Source of the DNA: Cavia porcellus | Lineage: Eukaryota > Chordata > Mammalia > Rodentia > Caviidae | Direction: 5' to 3' | DNA: 64,000 nt | NCBI RefSeq assembly: GCF_034190915.1 | Contig: NW_026947502.1 | Span: 40,826,785 to 40,890,784 of the forward strand | Shown: positions 45,321 to 57,414 of the stretch, piece after piece | Layout of the letters: each line of letters begins with the position of its first letter | Numbering within the stretch: the first letter of the stretch is position 1 | The notes under the pieces: generated by a model | The model's database searches: none | What the model was told of the DNA's origin: nothing | What the model saw: only the letters and a program-made list of their open reading frames with translations | Made by a program: the position numbers and the translations under genes

Positions 45321-45823
45321 CGCTTGGGACCCCACAGCCACCTCTTCCAGAGGGACCCAGGAAAGTGTCAAGATGAAGGAGCAAAAGACAGTCTCAGACC
45401 TCCAGCCCACACAGAGTAAGTCTGGGAGACACAGATGGGAGAAACTGGACATCTTACACCTGAAATTTCAGAAAATGTAGCATCTGAGCTAAAGAAACAA
45501 ATTCATGAATCTGTAAAAGTAATCAGGTATAGTAAAGACAAAGAAGAAATGACAAACAGTGAAAAAGTTGCTGAGCATAGCTAAAGACATAGATTAAAAA
45601 AAAAGCATAGGAAAAGGATGGAAACCTTGAATGAACACTATAGTAAGGAATTGTAATACATGAAACAGATTTAAACGATATCCAGGAAATTAAAAACTCC
45701 AGTGAAACCAAAGAAAACCACTGTAAAAAAGAAACTGAAGATAGACTTTCAGACCTTGAAGACTGGGCCAACAGTCTTGCAGCCAGCAATTGTGAAAAGG
45801 AAAGATTTCTTTAAAATAACCAG

Positions 45824-45898
45824 GGGCCAGGGATTTAGCTCAGTGGCATAAGTGCCTGCCTGGCAAGTGTGAGTTCAATCCCCGGTACAAAAAAAAAA
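45824..45898 (+). repeat. ID-like SINE, shorter subfamily
   Basis: GGGCCAGGGATTTAGCTCAG, then GAGTTCAATCCCCGGTAC and poly-A. Confidence 0.92.
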
Positions 45899-46347
45899 TA
45901 GTAATTCAGTGGCTGCAAAGTGATGCAAAAAGAAATAATTCAGAGATGATAGGAGTCAGGGGTCAACACAAACACAAATGACATAAGACTTGACAAAAGT
46001 AATAGCAGAAAACTTCCAAGAATGGGAAAAAGAAACTGACAAGGGAGGGATATAGAACTGCAACTAGCCATAAACCAACAATGGCTACCGTAACCCAATA
46101 ATGCCATAACCCAAATAAATCTACACCCAGACATGTAAGATTCCACAATTTATTTCAACAGAATATTAAAGGCTGCTGGAGAAAAAAAATAGATCACCTA
46201 TAAGGAAAACCCATCAGAATTGCAGCAGACTTCTCAACCTAAACCATCAAGTCAAAAATAGCTTGGAGTAAAGTGTTTCAAGTCCTAAAGAAAACAACTT
46301 CCAACTCAGATTGATGTGCCCTGCAAAACTTTAAAATTAATGATAAA

Positions 46348-46443
46348 GGGGGCTGGGAATTTAGCTCAACGGCATAAGCACCTGCCTTGCAAGCAGGCAG
46401 TCGTGAATTCGATCCCCGGTACCGATTTAAAAAAAAAAAAAAA
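46348..46443 (+). repeat. ID-like SINE
   Basis: GGGGCTGGGAATTTAGCTCA, then GAATTCGATCCCCGGTACCG and poly-A. Inserted in ORF1 of the L1. Confidence 0.92.
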
Positions 46444-47049
46444 CGAAGAACTGAAAGAATTGATAACCACCAAACCAACTCTACAGAGAGTGCTGAAAGA
46501 TATTCTAGAGAGAGTAAGATGACTACAGCTCCAGGAACAGCAGCAGAGGGAGATTGCCAAGTAGGGCAGGCAACTGACTGGAAGGAAAAAGCGGGGAGCC
46601 AATGGCAGCCATGAGACAGAATGTGTTGGCCATAACCATTAATGCAGATGGCCTCAATTCACCAATTAAAAACAAGGGCAGAGCGAATCGGGAGACAGGA
46701 TCCATCAATATGCTGTATACAAGAACATTTGACTTTAAAGGGAATTCATGGACTGAAGGCTGGAAAAGAGAAGACAGTACTCCATACAACAAGGACCAGA
46801 AAAAAAGTAGAGCTTGCCCATCAACTGCAGAATGGATAAGGTATGGCATTTTTTTTTACGATGGAAAGCTACTCAGCTATAAAGAAGGGTAATCTAGAGG
46901 CTCTTGTAGGTAAATGGATACATCTGGAGATCATGCTCATGGGCGAACATGTTGTCTCCCTAGTATAAAAACTGAAGGAGTTGGATCCAAAATATACAAT
47001 AAATACTGGGAAAGTGGGAAGGGAGGAAACATCTAAAAAGGGAAGGTGG

Positions 47050-47410
47050 CAGCCATTGTTAATGTCCCATTAACTTGTTTTGAAGTCCTATATCTTTTTT
47101 GTTTGTTTGATTCTGTTTTCTTTGATTCTATTAGTGTGTCTGATGGTATGGGTAGTTACTTTGAAGATAACAAGATATACGGTAGCCATTGTTGATTTCC
47201 TAGTATCTTGCTTTAAAGTATCAATTTCATTTTTTGTTTTTATTGGTTTTACTGTTTCATTATGTCTGATGGTATGGATAGCTGTGTTGAAGATAAGAGG
47301 CATTATGATAGCCACTGTTGACTTCCTAGTATCTTGTTTTGAAGTTCTGTATTGCTTTTATTGTTTTGATTGGCTTTATTTCTGATTCATTTTGTTTGGT
47401 TTTATTCTCT
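47050..47410 (+). repeat. Tandem 3'UTR units of L1, sense orientation
   Basis: AGCCATTGTTAATG, AGCCATTGTTGATTTCC and AGCCACTGTTGACTTCC start at 47051, 47184 and 47310 (periods 133 and 126). These are reverse complements of the unit at 34200-35040. Confidence 0.8.
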
Positions 47411-47750
47411 TTAAAATAACTAGCATAAAATGTGTTCATCCTCATTAGTTGTAAATGGAATGTTTTAAAAAAGGAACAGTGTAAGAGCATAGAACAGTAT
47501 TGTGCTTTGCACATAGTGTTGTGTAAATTAACGGTTAGTTGCAATTGCATCATGCAGGGTGTACCTGTGATATTTTCCCAGCAATGCATATATTTCATTT
47601 CTTTCACATTTTAATTTCATATTCCAAATTTTTTCATTATTGTAATTGGTGGTCTTTTTATATTCCTTTGTAATTGTTTTGGAGCCTATACAAGGTTATA
47701 AACTGAATTCTCCTGATTGTCTTCTGACTGGCTAGTCCACTGTAGTTCTT

Positions 47751-47764
47751 CCCCCCCCCCCCCC
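47751..47764 (+). repeat. Poly-C tract
   Basis: Fourteen consecutive C. Confidence 0.95.
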
Positions 47765-47867
47765 AGTATCCTTACTGACAGAGGCACAGCAGTATTGAAA
47801 TTAGGCCTGTTAAGAACCCTGCCATGGTATTTTTAACTGTTAAAATGAAAGGAAGAGTCTCTTGCCT

Positions 47868-47875
<8 letters not shown>

Positions 47876-47903
<28 letters not shown>

Positions 47904-47995
47904 TCTTTTTCATTTTTATCGGTACCAGGGATCGAACTCATGACCGCCTGCTTGCAAGGCAGGTGCTTATGCCACTGAGCTAAACCCCCAGCCCC
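47876..47995 (-). repeat. ID-like SINE
   Basis: Long T-run and TTTTTATCGGTACCAGGGAT. 12-bp TSD GCCTGTTCTTTT (47864-47875 and 47996-48007). Confidence 0.95.
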
Positions 47996-48007
47996 GCCTG
48001 TTCTTTT

Positions 48008-48854
48008 AAAAGCTAGAGTTTTTTTTAAAAGTAGAGATCTTTAAGCTTAAAGAATATCAAAGGATATAAGCTAAAGATTAGGCTGCATGTGACAAACAGC
48101 CAAGTTGTAAATGCAGAAGCAAAGTTTTTGAAAACTAAAAATGCTACTCCAATGAATATATGAATGCTAAGGAAGTAATACAGTGTTATTGTTGATGTGG
48201 GGAAAGTTTTAACAGACGATACAGCCAGCCACAGCATCCCATTAGCTAGAGTGTACTGCAGAACAAGGCCCCAATGCTTGTCAATTTTATGAAGGCTCAG
48301 AGGTGATAAAGCTGCAGAAGTCTGAAACTAGCCAGAGTTTTGTTGATGAGCTTTAAGGGATCTGTTTCTCCAGAAGCAAAGTGCAAAGTAAAACAGCAAA
48401 CACTGATGTAGAACCTGCAAGTTGTCTAGAAGATCAGTAAGATTGACAAATGTGGCCTCATTAAGTAGATTGTAGAATAGCTTTAACATTGGAAAAAGAT
48501 TCAATCTAAGATTGTTCAAGGTAAGAGTTTCAGAGGACGCTGGCTGGTTTTCTTTGAGAGTATAATGCAGTTGATGACATTAAATTGAAGTCAGCATTCA
48601 CATGCAACTCTACAAGTCCTACAGCCTTTATACTAACTATTCAGTCTGTGCTCCATAAGTGAAACAAAGACACCTGTTTGATAGCACATCTGTTTACACG
48701 ATTTATTAACTTGAAGCCCACTGTTGAGATTCATGGGACGGAAAAACTGTACCTGGCCACTTGGGAGCTCTGCTGAATTTGCATTCATGTTTCCCTGCCT
48801 GCTGGCACCACATCCACTCTGAATTGACTTTATTACACGTGATGGTATGAATTG
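48008..48854. other. Intergenic, nothing recognised
   Basis: No repeat family or coding frame that I can support. Confidence 0.35.
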
Positions 48855-48947
48855 TTTTGTTTTGTTTGGTACCAGGCATCAAATCTGCGACCTCGCACTT
48901 GCCATGCAGGTAGGTGTTTATGCCACTGAGCTAAATCCCCAGCCCTC
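48855..48947 (-). repeat. ID-like SINE
   Basis: GGTACCAGGCATCAAATCTG and GAGCTAAATCCCCAGCCC. The tail is TTTTG-rich. Confidence 0.88.
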
Positions 48948-49812
48948 ACAATTCAATTCTTTTTTCATCTCCATCTCCCCACCCCACTTTGGTCCCATTC
49001 CCATTTGAAAAAGATGAATTTTTATTTCCTATTATCTGTCTTTTTATTTTGCTCTTTATATGTTGAGTTTCTCATTGAAAAAAATAATGCAGTATTTAAG
49101 TTTGTGTATGATTTATTTCACTAAACATGATCTCAGGATGTATCCATTTTCTATGAATGACTCCTTTATCCTTCAGGATATAATACTCTACTATGTATAA
49201 ATGCACAGTTTCTTTATCCATTCTTCTGTTGACTGACGTGCAACTCTGTTTCCCAAGATTTAGCTATTATGAATTGTGCTGTTATAAACATGGGTATGAA
49301 AAGTACCTACAAGGGAAATGGTTGGGTAGAATGGAATTTCTATTTTAGATTTTTGAGGACTCTTCCTGATTTCCATAATAATTATACTTGTTTACATTCC
49401 CATCAACAACGTAGAGTTACCCTTCCCACACACACACAATCACCAGCACTTACTATGTTTAGTTTCTTGATAATAGCCATTCTTTCTGGAATGAGATGGA
49501 ATCTTGGTGTCTTTCATTTTCATTTCTCCAATGACCAGAGGTGTTGAACTTTTTATATACTGTTGACTATTTGTACTAATTCTTCTGAGAGGTGTGTTCA
49601 TTTCAGTTGCCCACCTTTTGATTGGGGCTTTCAGTTTGGAAGAGTCTAGTGTTTTTGAGTTTCTGTAATATTCTATATATTAGTACTCTGTCTTCACAGT
49701 AGCTGGCAAAACTTTCCCATCCTTTCCCATTCTGTCTTCACTGAATTGTTTCCTTTGCTGTGGAGAAGTTTATACTTTGATATGATCCCATTAGTTGATT
49801 GTTAGTGCCATT

Positions 49813-49900
49813 TTTTTTTTAAACCGGTACCAGGGATTGAACTCACGACCTCCTGCTCACAAGGCAGGTGCTTATGCCGCTGAGCTAAATCCCCAGCCCC
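49813..49900 (-). repeat. ID-like SINE
   Basis: TSD GTTAGTGCCATT (49801-49812 and 49901-49912). Confidence 0.95.
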
Positions 49901-50979
49901 GTTAGTGCCATTTATTATACAGTTGGGGTTCCATTTAGAAAGTGCATGCCTCCACCTATGTTAGCAATTATGAACCTTTTAGAGCTTTGAGTAATAGAGT
50001 GATCCAGACATTCTGCTGCCGCATGTATACCACAGGTTTGAAACTACTTGCCTATTTCTTCATTTTACCTGTTTTATCTTACACTAGATTGTTTCTGTTT
50101 TAACATTTAAATCTTTGATCCATTTTTATTTTAGCTTAATACATGGTAAAAGATACAGATTTGATCTTCTGCATGTAGATAGCCAATTTTTCCAGAACCA
50201 TTTATTTTAAACATCTAGTTTTCCCCCAGTCCATGTCTTTGAAGCCTTTTCAAAAATCCAATAGCAGAATGAACTTGTAGTTGTCTCTGTACCTTCTGTT
50301 CCATGTTCTACTTGGTGTTTTTATCACTGTGGCTTTGTGATATAACTTTGTCTGGAATTGTGATTTGCTATACTTACCAGGATTGCTTTTGCTATTCTAG
50401 GTCTCTTCTGGTTCCATATTAATTTCAGGGTGGTTTTCTCTAATTTGGTGAGGGATGCTGTTTGATTGGGATTACAATCAAATTAAATTGTTACATTAAA
50501 TCTGTGTATCATTTCTGGAACCATTTTCACTATACTGGTTCTGCCTCTCCAGACACTGGATAACTTTCAATTTTCTAGCACCCTCTTAATCTTTTTTCAA
50601 AATACTGTATTTTTCATTATAGAAGTCTTTCACTTCCTTGGTTAGGTTTCTTTGTAAGTATTTAATTTTTCTTGATGGTCATGTGAATGGTATTTTTTCT
50701 GATTGCTTCCTCAGTGAATTCATTATTGATGTACAGAAATACTATTGATTTTTGTGTGTTGATTTTGTATAGTATTATAGTATTAAATTTGGTCATTCTA
50801 GTAGTCTTGGTAAAATTTTTATGGATCTGCTACATAGAGTATCATTATCTGCAGATAATAATTTGACTTCTTTTCTTACACATAGCCTTTTTTCTTTCCT
50901 TCTCTTGCTTAATTGTGCTGGCTGATCTTTTGTTGCAGTTTTGAACAGGAGTGGTGATAGTCTTGTCTTACTCCTGATT

Positions 50980-51237
50980 TCATTTATTTTTGGTACTGGA
51001 AATTGAACTCAAGATCTTGCACTTGCCAGACAGGGTTCTTGTCGCATGGAATACTATTTTCCATCCTTTGACTTTCAGTCTGTGAATTTCTTTTTGGATT
51101 ACATGTGTTTCTAGTACACTGTACATTGTTGGATCTTGCTTCTTGATCCATTTTGCCAGACTGTGTGTTTTGACTGGTGAATTGAGACTATTCACATTGA
51201 TGATTATAACTGACACATATTGACTTATTCTTGTCAT
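50980..51237 (-). pseudogene. L1 ORF2 endonuclease start, remnant
   Basis: Minus-strand frame of 85 codons with INVNSLNSPVKTHSLAKWIK and HRLKVKGWKIVFHATR, the amino end of the LINE endonuclease domain. It runs into a SINE scrap (50991-51045) and then truncates. Confidence 0.85.
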
Positions 51238-51494
51238 TTCGTTTTCCCGTTGTTGGCTCTCACTCCTCCCCCTACCCCTTCTTTTTTCCTCTCCCTCTCA
51301 TTGTTTGCCTTGCCTGGTGGATTCCTTCTGTTGGAGTTTATAGAGCTGTAGTCCTTATTCTCTCTTTCTAGAATGTCCTTCAGAACATTTTGAAGTGCTG
51401 GTTTGGCAGTTATAAATTTCCTCTGATGTTGTTTGTCATGAAAGTACCTTATTTCTCCATTAGTTTTGAAAGATAACATTGCAGGGCACATCAA
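51234..51494 (-). pseudogene. L1 ORF1 C-terminal remnant
   Basis: MLSFKTNGEIRYFHDKQHQR then KFITAKPALQNVLKDILERE, the last part of ORF1p, followed by a low-complexity tail. It overlaps the ORF2 start as in L1. Confidence 0.8.
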
Positions 51495-51649
51495 TCTGAA
51501 TTAAAAGTTGTTTTCCTTTAGAACTTGGAATACTTCACTCCAAGCTATCCTTGACTTGAGAGTTTGTTCTAAGAAGTGAGCTGTGATCTGATGGGCTTTC
51601 CTTTATAGGTGATTTGTTTCTTTTCCCTAACAGCTTTTAAGATTCTGTT

Positions 51650-52528
51650 TGTATTTTTTCTTTAAAGAGAAATACAGATAAACAATGAAAATGAGTTTCA
51701 AGACAGGGTAGTAGGACACTTACAACACTTGATACATTGTGTATTGCTGTCATGCAGTAATTATTCAGAGTACAGAACATAGGCATGATATCTTGTCTAA
51801 ACAATATTGGCATAAGACATTCTTTTCAATGAACAGGCAGATGCTGGCTATATAACTACCTTAACTATCTTGTATATACATACATTTTTTTCCTTTTACC
51901 TATTCTTCCTTTCCCCTATTATAGTTTGTCTTTTCTTTTGAACAGTTTCTTCCCAATTCACAATATCTGTTGTAAATTTTTCTATTTTAAAAAGGAAAAA
52001 AAACAGAAAAATCAAGATGCAAACAAACCTAAACAACAAAAGCAAAATGACAACCACAAGAAAACAATAGCTATATAGGTTTTCAAAATAGATGATAGGA
52101 ATTCAACAATGGTTGTTATACTGCAGATTGTTATCTTCGAAATAGCTCAGGTTACCAGATACAGGAATAAAACGGAACAAAACATTGGATTTCAAAAACA
52201 AGACAAGGAAATCTGCCACAGTTGTCACAGTGTACACTGCCATACTCCAAACAGGGGCCCAGACCATGAGCTCCAGGCCTGCAGTCACTCAAAGAACGCA
52301 AGCATCAAGCTGCTCTTTTCACCAGTTGCTCTCACCTGACCCTTAGTCCTCCAGATGAGCCAGTTGCTTCCCAGGCCGGAAGAGGGGATGCTCTTCTGGA
52401 TCCCCGGCCTGCAGCTGGTGGCTGGGAAGACATGCTGTGTCCACTTGCTGAGTCTCCTCCCAATCCCCCGGGCAGAGCCTGGCTTATGACAAGGCATGCT
52501 TTGTCTTCTTTTCTGACGGTGGTACTTG
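51650..52528 (-). repeat. L1 3'UTR piece joined to GC-rich sequence, inserted in ORF1
   Basis: From a T-rich left edge (ATTTTTTCTTTAAAG) through A-rich 3'UTR text with unit-like motifs (CAACAATGGTTGTTATACTG, CTTCGAAATAGCTCAGG), then ~300 bp of GC-rich sequence (52230-52528). It splits ORF1 of the host L1. Confidence 0.5.
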
Positions 52529-52728
52529 CCGGGGCTTTGGCTCAGTGGCACAAACACCTGTCTGTCTGGCAAGCAAGAGGTTGTGAGTTTAATCGCTGGT
52601 ACCAAAAGAAATAAGTAAAATAAAACCAGGGGCTGGGATTTAGTTCAGCTTGAATAAGCACCTGCCTGAAAAGTGCAAGGTCATGAGTTTGATCCTGGGT
52701 ACCAAAAATAAGTAAATAAATAAAACCA
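52529..52728 (+). repeat. Two ID-like SINEs head to tail
   Basis: 52529-52627 (GCCGGGGCTTTGGCTCAGTG to AAATAAGTAAAATAAAACC) and 52628-52728 (GGGGCTGGGATTTAGTTCAG to AAGTAAATAAATAAAACC). Both end in AATAAAACC-type tails, so a shared target repeat is likely. Confidence 0.88.
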
Positions 52729-54949
52729 AACTTGACTGGCAGCTTGGGGTTCTACATGTTTCACTTATCTGCATATTAAATTTTTTCCATATTTGGAAAG
52801 TTTTCTGCTGTTATTTCTGTAAGTTTTTTATACCATTTCTGCTGTCTTATTTTTTATTAATTCCAATTAATCTTAGTGCTCTGCATGTCATCTAGAAGCT
52901 GTTAGATCCATTTTTCATGTTCTGTTGTTTTTTAAGGGGTCTCTCAATTAGTCACCAATATCAAAGCATCTTCTAACTTTGACACTGTTCTCACATTGAC
53001 CACTTTTGCTGTCTATACTTTCTATAGAACTTACAGCCTCCTGGATTTCTGACTGAACTGGAAGATTCTTTGCTAAACTGGTCAGTCATGTTTTGTTCAG
53101 CTAACCTAGCTCTTCATTAGTGTCTTCTGTAAACTTACTGATCATTACTGGGTATGTCCATTATGTATTTAAATATAGCTTCTTTGAGCTCACCACACAC
53201 TTTATTGATCTAGGTTTTTTTTTTTAATCTCCTCTTTTTATAATTTCCAGCAGTCCAGCTGTGCAGCTTTTGATGCCTTTCACAATGCCTCATGGATCAG
53301 CTCCGAGGGAGCGGAGAGTTTTTGGAGGCATTTTGCTGCCTTTATACATTTCTTTTGTGTGTGTGCGCACACCTAATGGGAAGAAGACTGGTTGCTGGTA
53401 TGAGTACCTCTTCAGTGAGTAACTGCATGCGTGACACACTCTGGAAATGACTGACTATAAACCTTTTCCTCTTTCCCAAGACCCAGTGAACTCCATGAGT
53501 TTGGGAGGGAAGGCTGCAGGACAGTTAGCTCTTCTCTGGAAGGGGGTCTCAGTGTTGCTAATGACATAAAGGCAGTCTAGATACTGACAGGCAAAAAATA
53601 CCAGTTATCAATGGTACCACCTGGGCAATAGCAGTGAACTCAGCAACAATAACGTCAAAGACAAACTGGATATCGACATTCCCTGAGAACCAATAATGAA
53701 CTGTCCTTAACCACAGAAAATCGATCTGTTACCATAAATACTAAGATAAAGCAAATATTTGACATAGTGACTACTAAATGCAACAACCATATCTCTGCTG
53801 ATAACAGAAAAACATTCAACAGTAATAGTATAGCACTGTCTAAAGAGTAATAAAGCTTACCAGGTATACTAGTAAAGATAGAGGGGTTGGAGAGTAGAAA
53901 AATGGAAAAAAATAAAATTGAAAATGAAATGAGAGCGAAATATCATATTAAGGAGTAAAGTAGTACAGCTAGATAAAAGTAACAAATAGCAAAAGAAAAA
54001 AAACAAAAAAATCAATAAGCAAAAGAAGGTACAAAAAATTCTGTTTTACTAAATGGTCTCTTTCGTAGGTCTTTGATTTTTTGATCCAGCAAGTCAGTTT
54101 TCTCTACCTCGCTTTTTGTGTGGCCTGTGATTTTATGATGTGCTTCCCCCACCACTCCAGAAGCCTGTCTCTCTCTACACCCCACACAGTGGCAGCCATC
54201 CAAGCCGACATGTGTTCTTGCTTATGCTGGGAGCTTGGGAGCCCTGCAGGATGTAGGCAGCCGGAAGGGCTTCAAGCAGACCACTGGGCTAGTGCTAGCA
54301 TTTTCAGGGTCACATTCATGTGTCTGGCATTTCCCCATGGAGCTTGGAGCCTCATATCCTTCCCAGCCTGAACTTGAACTTCTTGGTGTTCTGTGTCTAA
54401 ACCACACCCTTTTTGTGGGCTGTTTCTTACCCAATCACTGTGGTAGAATAACACTTGAAACACTGAAGTGAAGTTGTTCCTTAGTTTCTCTGTGGCTTAG
54501 TTTTAAAAATTAATGCCTTCCCCGAAGGCTCCTGATTAAACCTCTAGTGTGGAGCCCTGCATTGGAGTTCTCCAAGGTTAACCTGCTATGAATGCATTGC
54601 TTTGGGAGCAAACTCCCATGCTGTTTCTGTAGTTTACAATACTGTGGGCTTTTCTCGAGGACTGCCTGCTGGCCTAGTCAGTCAGTTCTCCTTGGAAGCA
54701 CTGGTTCTCCAGGGCTTGCCTTCTGTACTGGGCACTGGCCTTGTCCACGATCAGAACAGTCGGTTGGTGCCTCTGCTGCCTGTGCTGAGGAGGAAAAATG
54801 CAGTGTGGGCTCAGTGTTGGCAGGTAGCTGCAGCCAGGGCGCAGAATCTGTGGGCATGGAGTCAGCTGGGAGTGAATGTGTACCTTCCTTCTGTCTATAG
54901 ACATGGCTACAATAAAATATTTTAAATTAAGGCTTAAGTGTTGTTTTTT

Positions 54950-55928
54950 CTGACATAATGTTATTGCATCCTTAGCAAACTACAGAATAGCATAAACTTA
55001 ACTAGTACACACACTGGGAAACCTAAATATTTGTGTGACTTGCTTTACTGTGGTGGTATGGAGCCAAACCCACAGCATCTCTCCAGTGTGCTAGCAATAC
55101 CATTTTTCTCAGAATGGTAGAAAGGCAAGACAGTGTCAGCATTGATCTTGGTGAATATGCAAGGACTGAGCATATTCAATTATTGCTGGCAGAACTAAAT
55201 TACAAAATTGCATAGGTGCGCTAAAATTGAATGTATACACTTTTTGGGTACTTTTGAGAAATTACACTGTAACAAAATCACTCTTACAAAAGTGATGTAC
55301 CCAGATGTTTATTGAAACAAACTAGAGTAAAAGAGTGAAATAATCTAAGTCAGTAGATAAATGATTGATTAAATAGTGGTATTTTTATAGAATGGGAAAT
55401 TGTGTCAGCACTAAAAAGAATGTTAGATTTGTTTCTGTCGACGTGCAAAGAAGTCAGTGGAAAAAATGACAGCACACAGTAAAAGTTGTAATATCTAATA
55501 TTGTTTGAGGACTTTTAGTGTTGTATGTATGAAAGAACTACATGTGCATGAAAAAATGTGAAACTTCTCATATTACCCCCTTCTCATAAAGGGGGTAATT
55601 CCCAAATCAGTAATGTAACACCAAAGATAGTTTTGTAAGTGTTTTAGTGGGGTAGAGGTTTACAGTAAACAAGACTTCGTGACTTGGTGAGCTGCTCTGT
55701 TAAGTGTTCTTGGATCAGGAAAACAATTACTGAAATACCTTTGATACTTGGAGTAACTCATGTAGTGCATCTGTTAGGCTTTTAACAAATTGGAGTCAAT
55801 TTTTGACTCTCAAAGTGTTCTTTTCCATTCTGCGGGCTTCCTCCACTGTGTGTATGGTGTGTAATTCAGGTTACACACCATATCTAATCTTGAATTAAAG
55901 TATCATGTTGGACAAGCTAATTGAAACC
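54950..55928. other. Intergenic, nothing coding; two perfect hairpins
   Basis: No repeat family recognised. Inverted repeats at 55572-55599 and 55853-55882 are described in the findings. Confidence 0.5.
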
Positions 55929-55942
55929 AGGAACATTTTCTT

Positions 55943-56043
55943 TTTTTTTTTCTTTGTTTTTTATCGATACCAGGGATTGAACTCAACGACTACCTGCTTG
56001 CAAGGCAGGCGCTTATGCCGCTGAGCTAAATCCCCAGCCCCTT
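55943..56043 (-). repeat. ID-like SINE
   Basis: 14-bp TSD AGGAACATTTTCTT (55929-55942 and 56044-56057). Confidence 0.95.
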
Positions 56044-56126
56044 AGGAACATTTTCTTAAATTCTCCCCCTACAAATACATTTGTGGGAAATACATTTCTG
56101 CCCACAGTAGAAAAATACTGGTAAAG

Positions 56127-56275
56127 GCCGGGCATGGTGGCACACTCCTGTAATCCCAGCATTTGTGAGGCTGAGGCAGGAGGATTATTTCAAGTTTGAG
56201 TCCGGTCTGGGCTGCAAAGTAAGCCCAAGGCCAGCCTGAACTGCATAGCAAGACCTTGTCTCAAAAAGGAAAAAC
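56127..56275 (+). repeat. B1-like SINE, long form
   Basis: GCCGGGCATGGTGGCACACT, TGAGGCTGAGGCAGGAGGAT, CCAGCCTGAACTGCATAG and ACCTTGTCTCAAAAAGG. Confidence 0.95.
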
Positions 56276-56559
56276 AAAAACAAGCAAAAAACCCCCAAAA
56301 TCCTTGTGTCCACTCAACGTAAAATTAATGACCTGTGTACTAAAATTGTTACAGTATGTGGACTCTTGAGTGTGTGCTAAGTGTTTTTCATCCTTTGGAA
56401 TCTAGTCAGTGTCATTTCTGTAGTTACAGAATACTTTTTGTAGCCATGTTTTGTTTTCAGTTTGTTCTGTCTGCGAGCAAAAGGTCATATTTGTAATACA
56501 GAGGATTGATCCCAGGGCATTTCCACTGAGTTGCCTCTCTAGTACCAACAATCCCACCC

Positions 56560-56682
56560 CACCCCTGCCTTTGAGACAGGGTCTTGCTAAGTTGTCCAGG
56601 CTGGATTCAAACTTGTGACCCTCCTGCCTAAACCTTCCAGAGACCTCAAACTACAGGCATGTGCCACCACACTCTGCTAAAA
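56560..56682 (-). repeat. B1-like SINE
   Basis: TTTGAGACAGGGTCTTGCTA, GTCCAGGCTGGATTC and CTACAGGCATGTGCCACC in reverse orientation. Confidence 0.88.
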
Positions 56683-57260
56683 ATAATTCTTTTTTAAACG
56701 AGTTTATTGGTACATTTTAAGTACACATAATGGTCACATTCATCATAGGGAATTTGTACTTGTACATGATATAATTTAATTCTTTTTCCCCCTTCCTGTA
56801 CCCTCCCTTTAATTCTTTGTCCCCTAATTTACAAAACCTTTGTTTTCATTTTTTTTCTTTCCCCTTGCTTTCTTTCCTCCTCCCTTGTCCCTAGTTCCCT
56901 TTCCCATTTGAACAGTTTCTTCCATCCAATACTTATTACACATTTTGGTCCTTATTTGTACTTTTGATTTCTCAAACCAGAGAAGCAGTGTGCTATTTAT
57001 ACATGTATGTCCAATTTATTTCACTTAAGAATATGGTCTCCAGGTACATCCACTTAATCTGGAAATGTCTCAAGCTTATTTTTCTTTATGGTAGAGGAGT
57101 ATTCCACTGTGTTGAGAAAAAAAAAAAACAATACATATATTCCCTATCCATTCATCAGTTGATAGGCATTTGGGTTGTAGCCAAGATTTAGCTATTACAA
57201 ACCGTGCCACTATAAACATGGGTATGCATATATCGCCGTGGTATGATGCTTTTAATTCTT

Positions 57261-57342
57261 TTTTGTGTGCCAGGAATCGAACTCACAACCATGTGCTTGC
57301 AAGGCAGACACTTATGCCACTGAGCTAAATCCCTGCCCCCTT
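57261..57342 (-). repeat. ID-like SINE
   Basis: 14-bp TSD TGCTTTTAATTCTT (57247-57260 and 57343-57356). Confidence 0.95.
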
Positions 57343-57414
57343 TGCTTTTAATTCTTTCAGGAAGATATTGAGAAGGGAATAGCTCAGTCAAATAGGATCT
57401 CTAGTCGTAGGTTG

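Larger units (their letters stand above)
44985..47420 (+). mobile_element. L1 with most of ORF2 deleted
   Basis: Sense-strand L1 remnant. ORF1 runs from about 45370 to 46520 (EELKELITTKPTLQRVLKDI, the ORF1 C-terminus). ORF2 starts near 46610 (LAITINADGLNSPIKNK, the endonuclease start). At about 46815 it jumps from CAAGGACCAGAAAAAAAGTA straight to the ORF2 C-terminal/3' text GAATGGATAAGGTATGG. The 3'UTR at 47050-47410 has tandem units. Three ID-like SINEs (45223, 45825, 46349) are inserted. Nothing here is translatable. Confidence 0.8.
48960..54940 (-). mobile_element. Long rearranged L1
   Basis: Minus-strand order: 5'UTR-like GC-rich part (54940-53340); ORF1 5' part (about 53330-52780); an insertion (52780-51650); ORF1 3' part (51650-51240, with KFITAKPALQNVLKDILERE); ORF2 endonuclease start (51237 down, ISQYVSVIIINVNSLNSPVK); a jump to reverse-transcriptase text (50980-50060); ORF2 3' end and 3'UTR (49800-48960). 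SINEs sit at 49813-49900 and 50991-51045. All frames are broken. The 5' limit is uncertain. Confidence 0.75.

Noticed and set aside
54592..54925. Overlapping open frames of 102 and 107 codons in GC-rich DNA
   Set aside because: The region looks like the 5'UTR end of the minus-strand L1. No domain, no splice context and no codon pattern typical of a gene.
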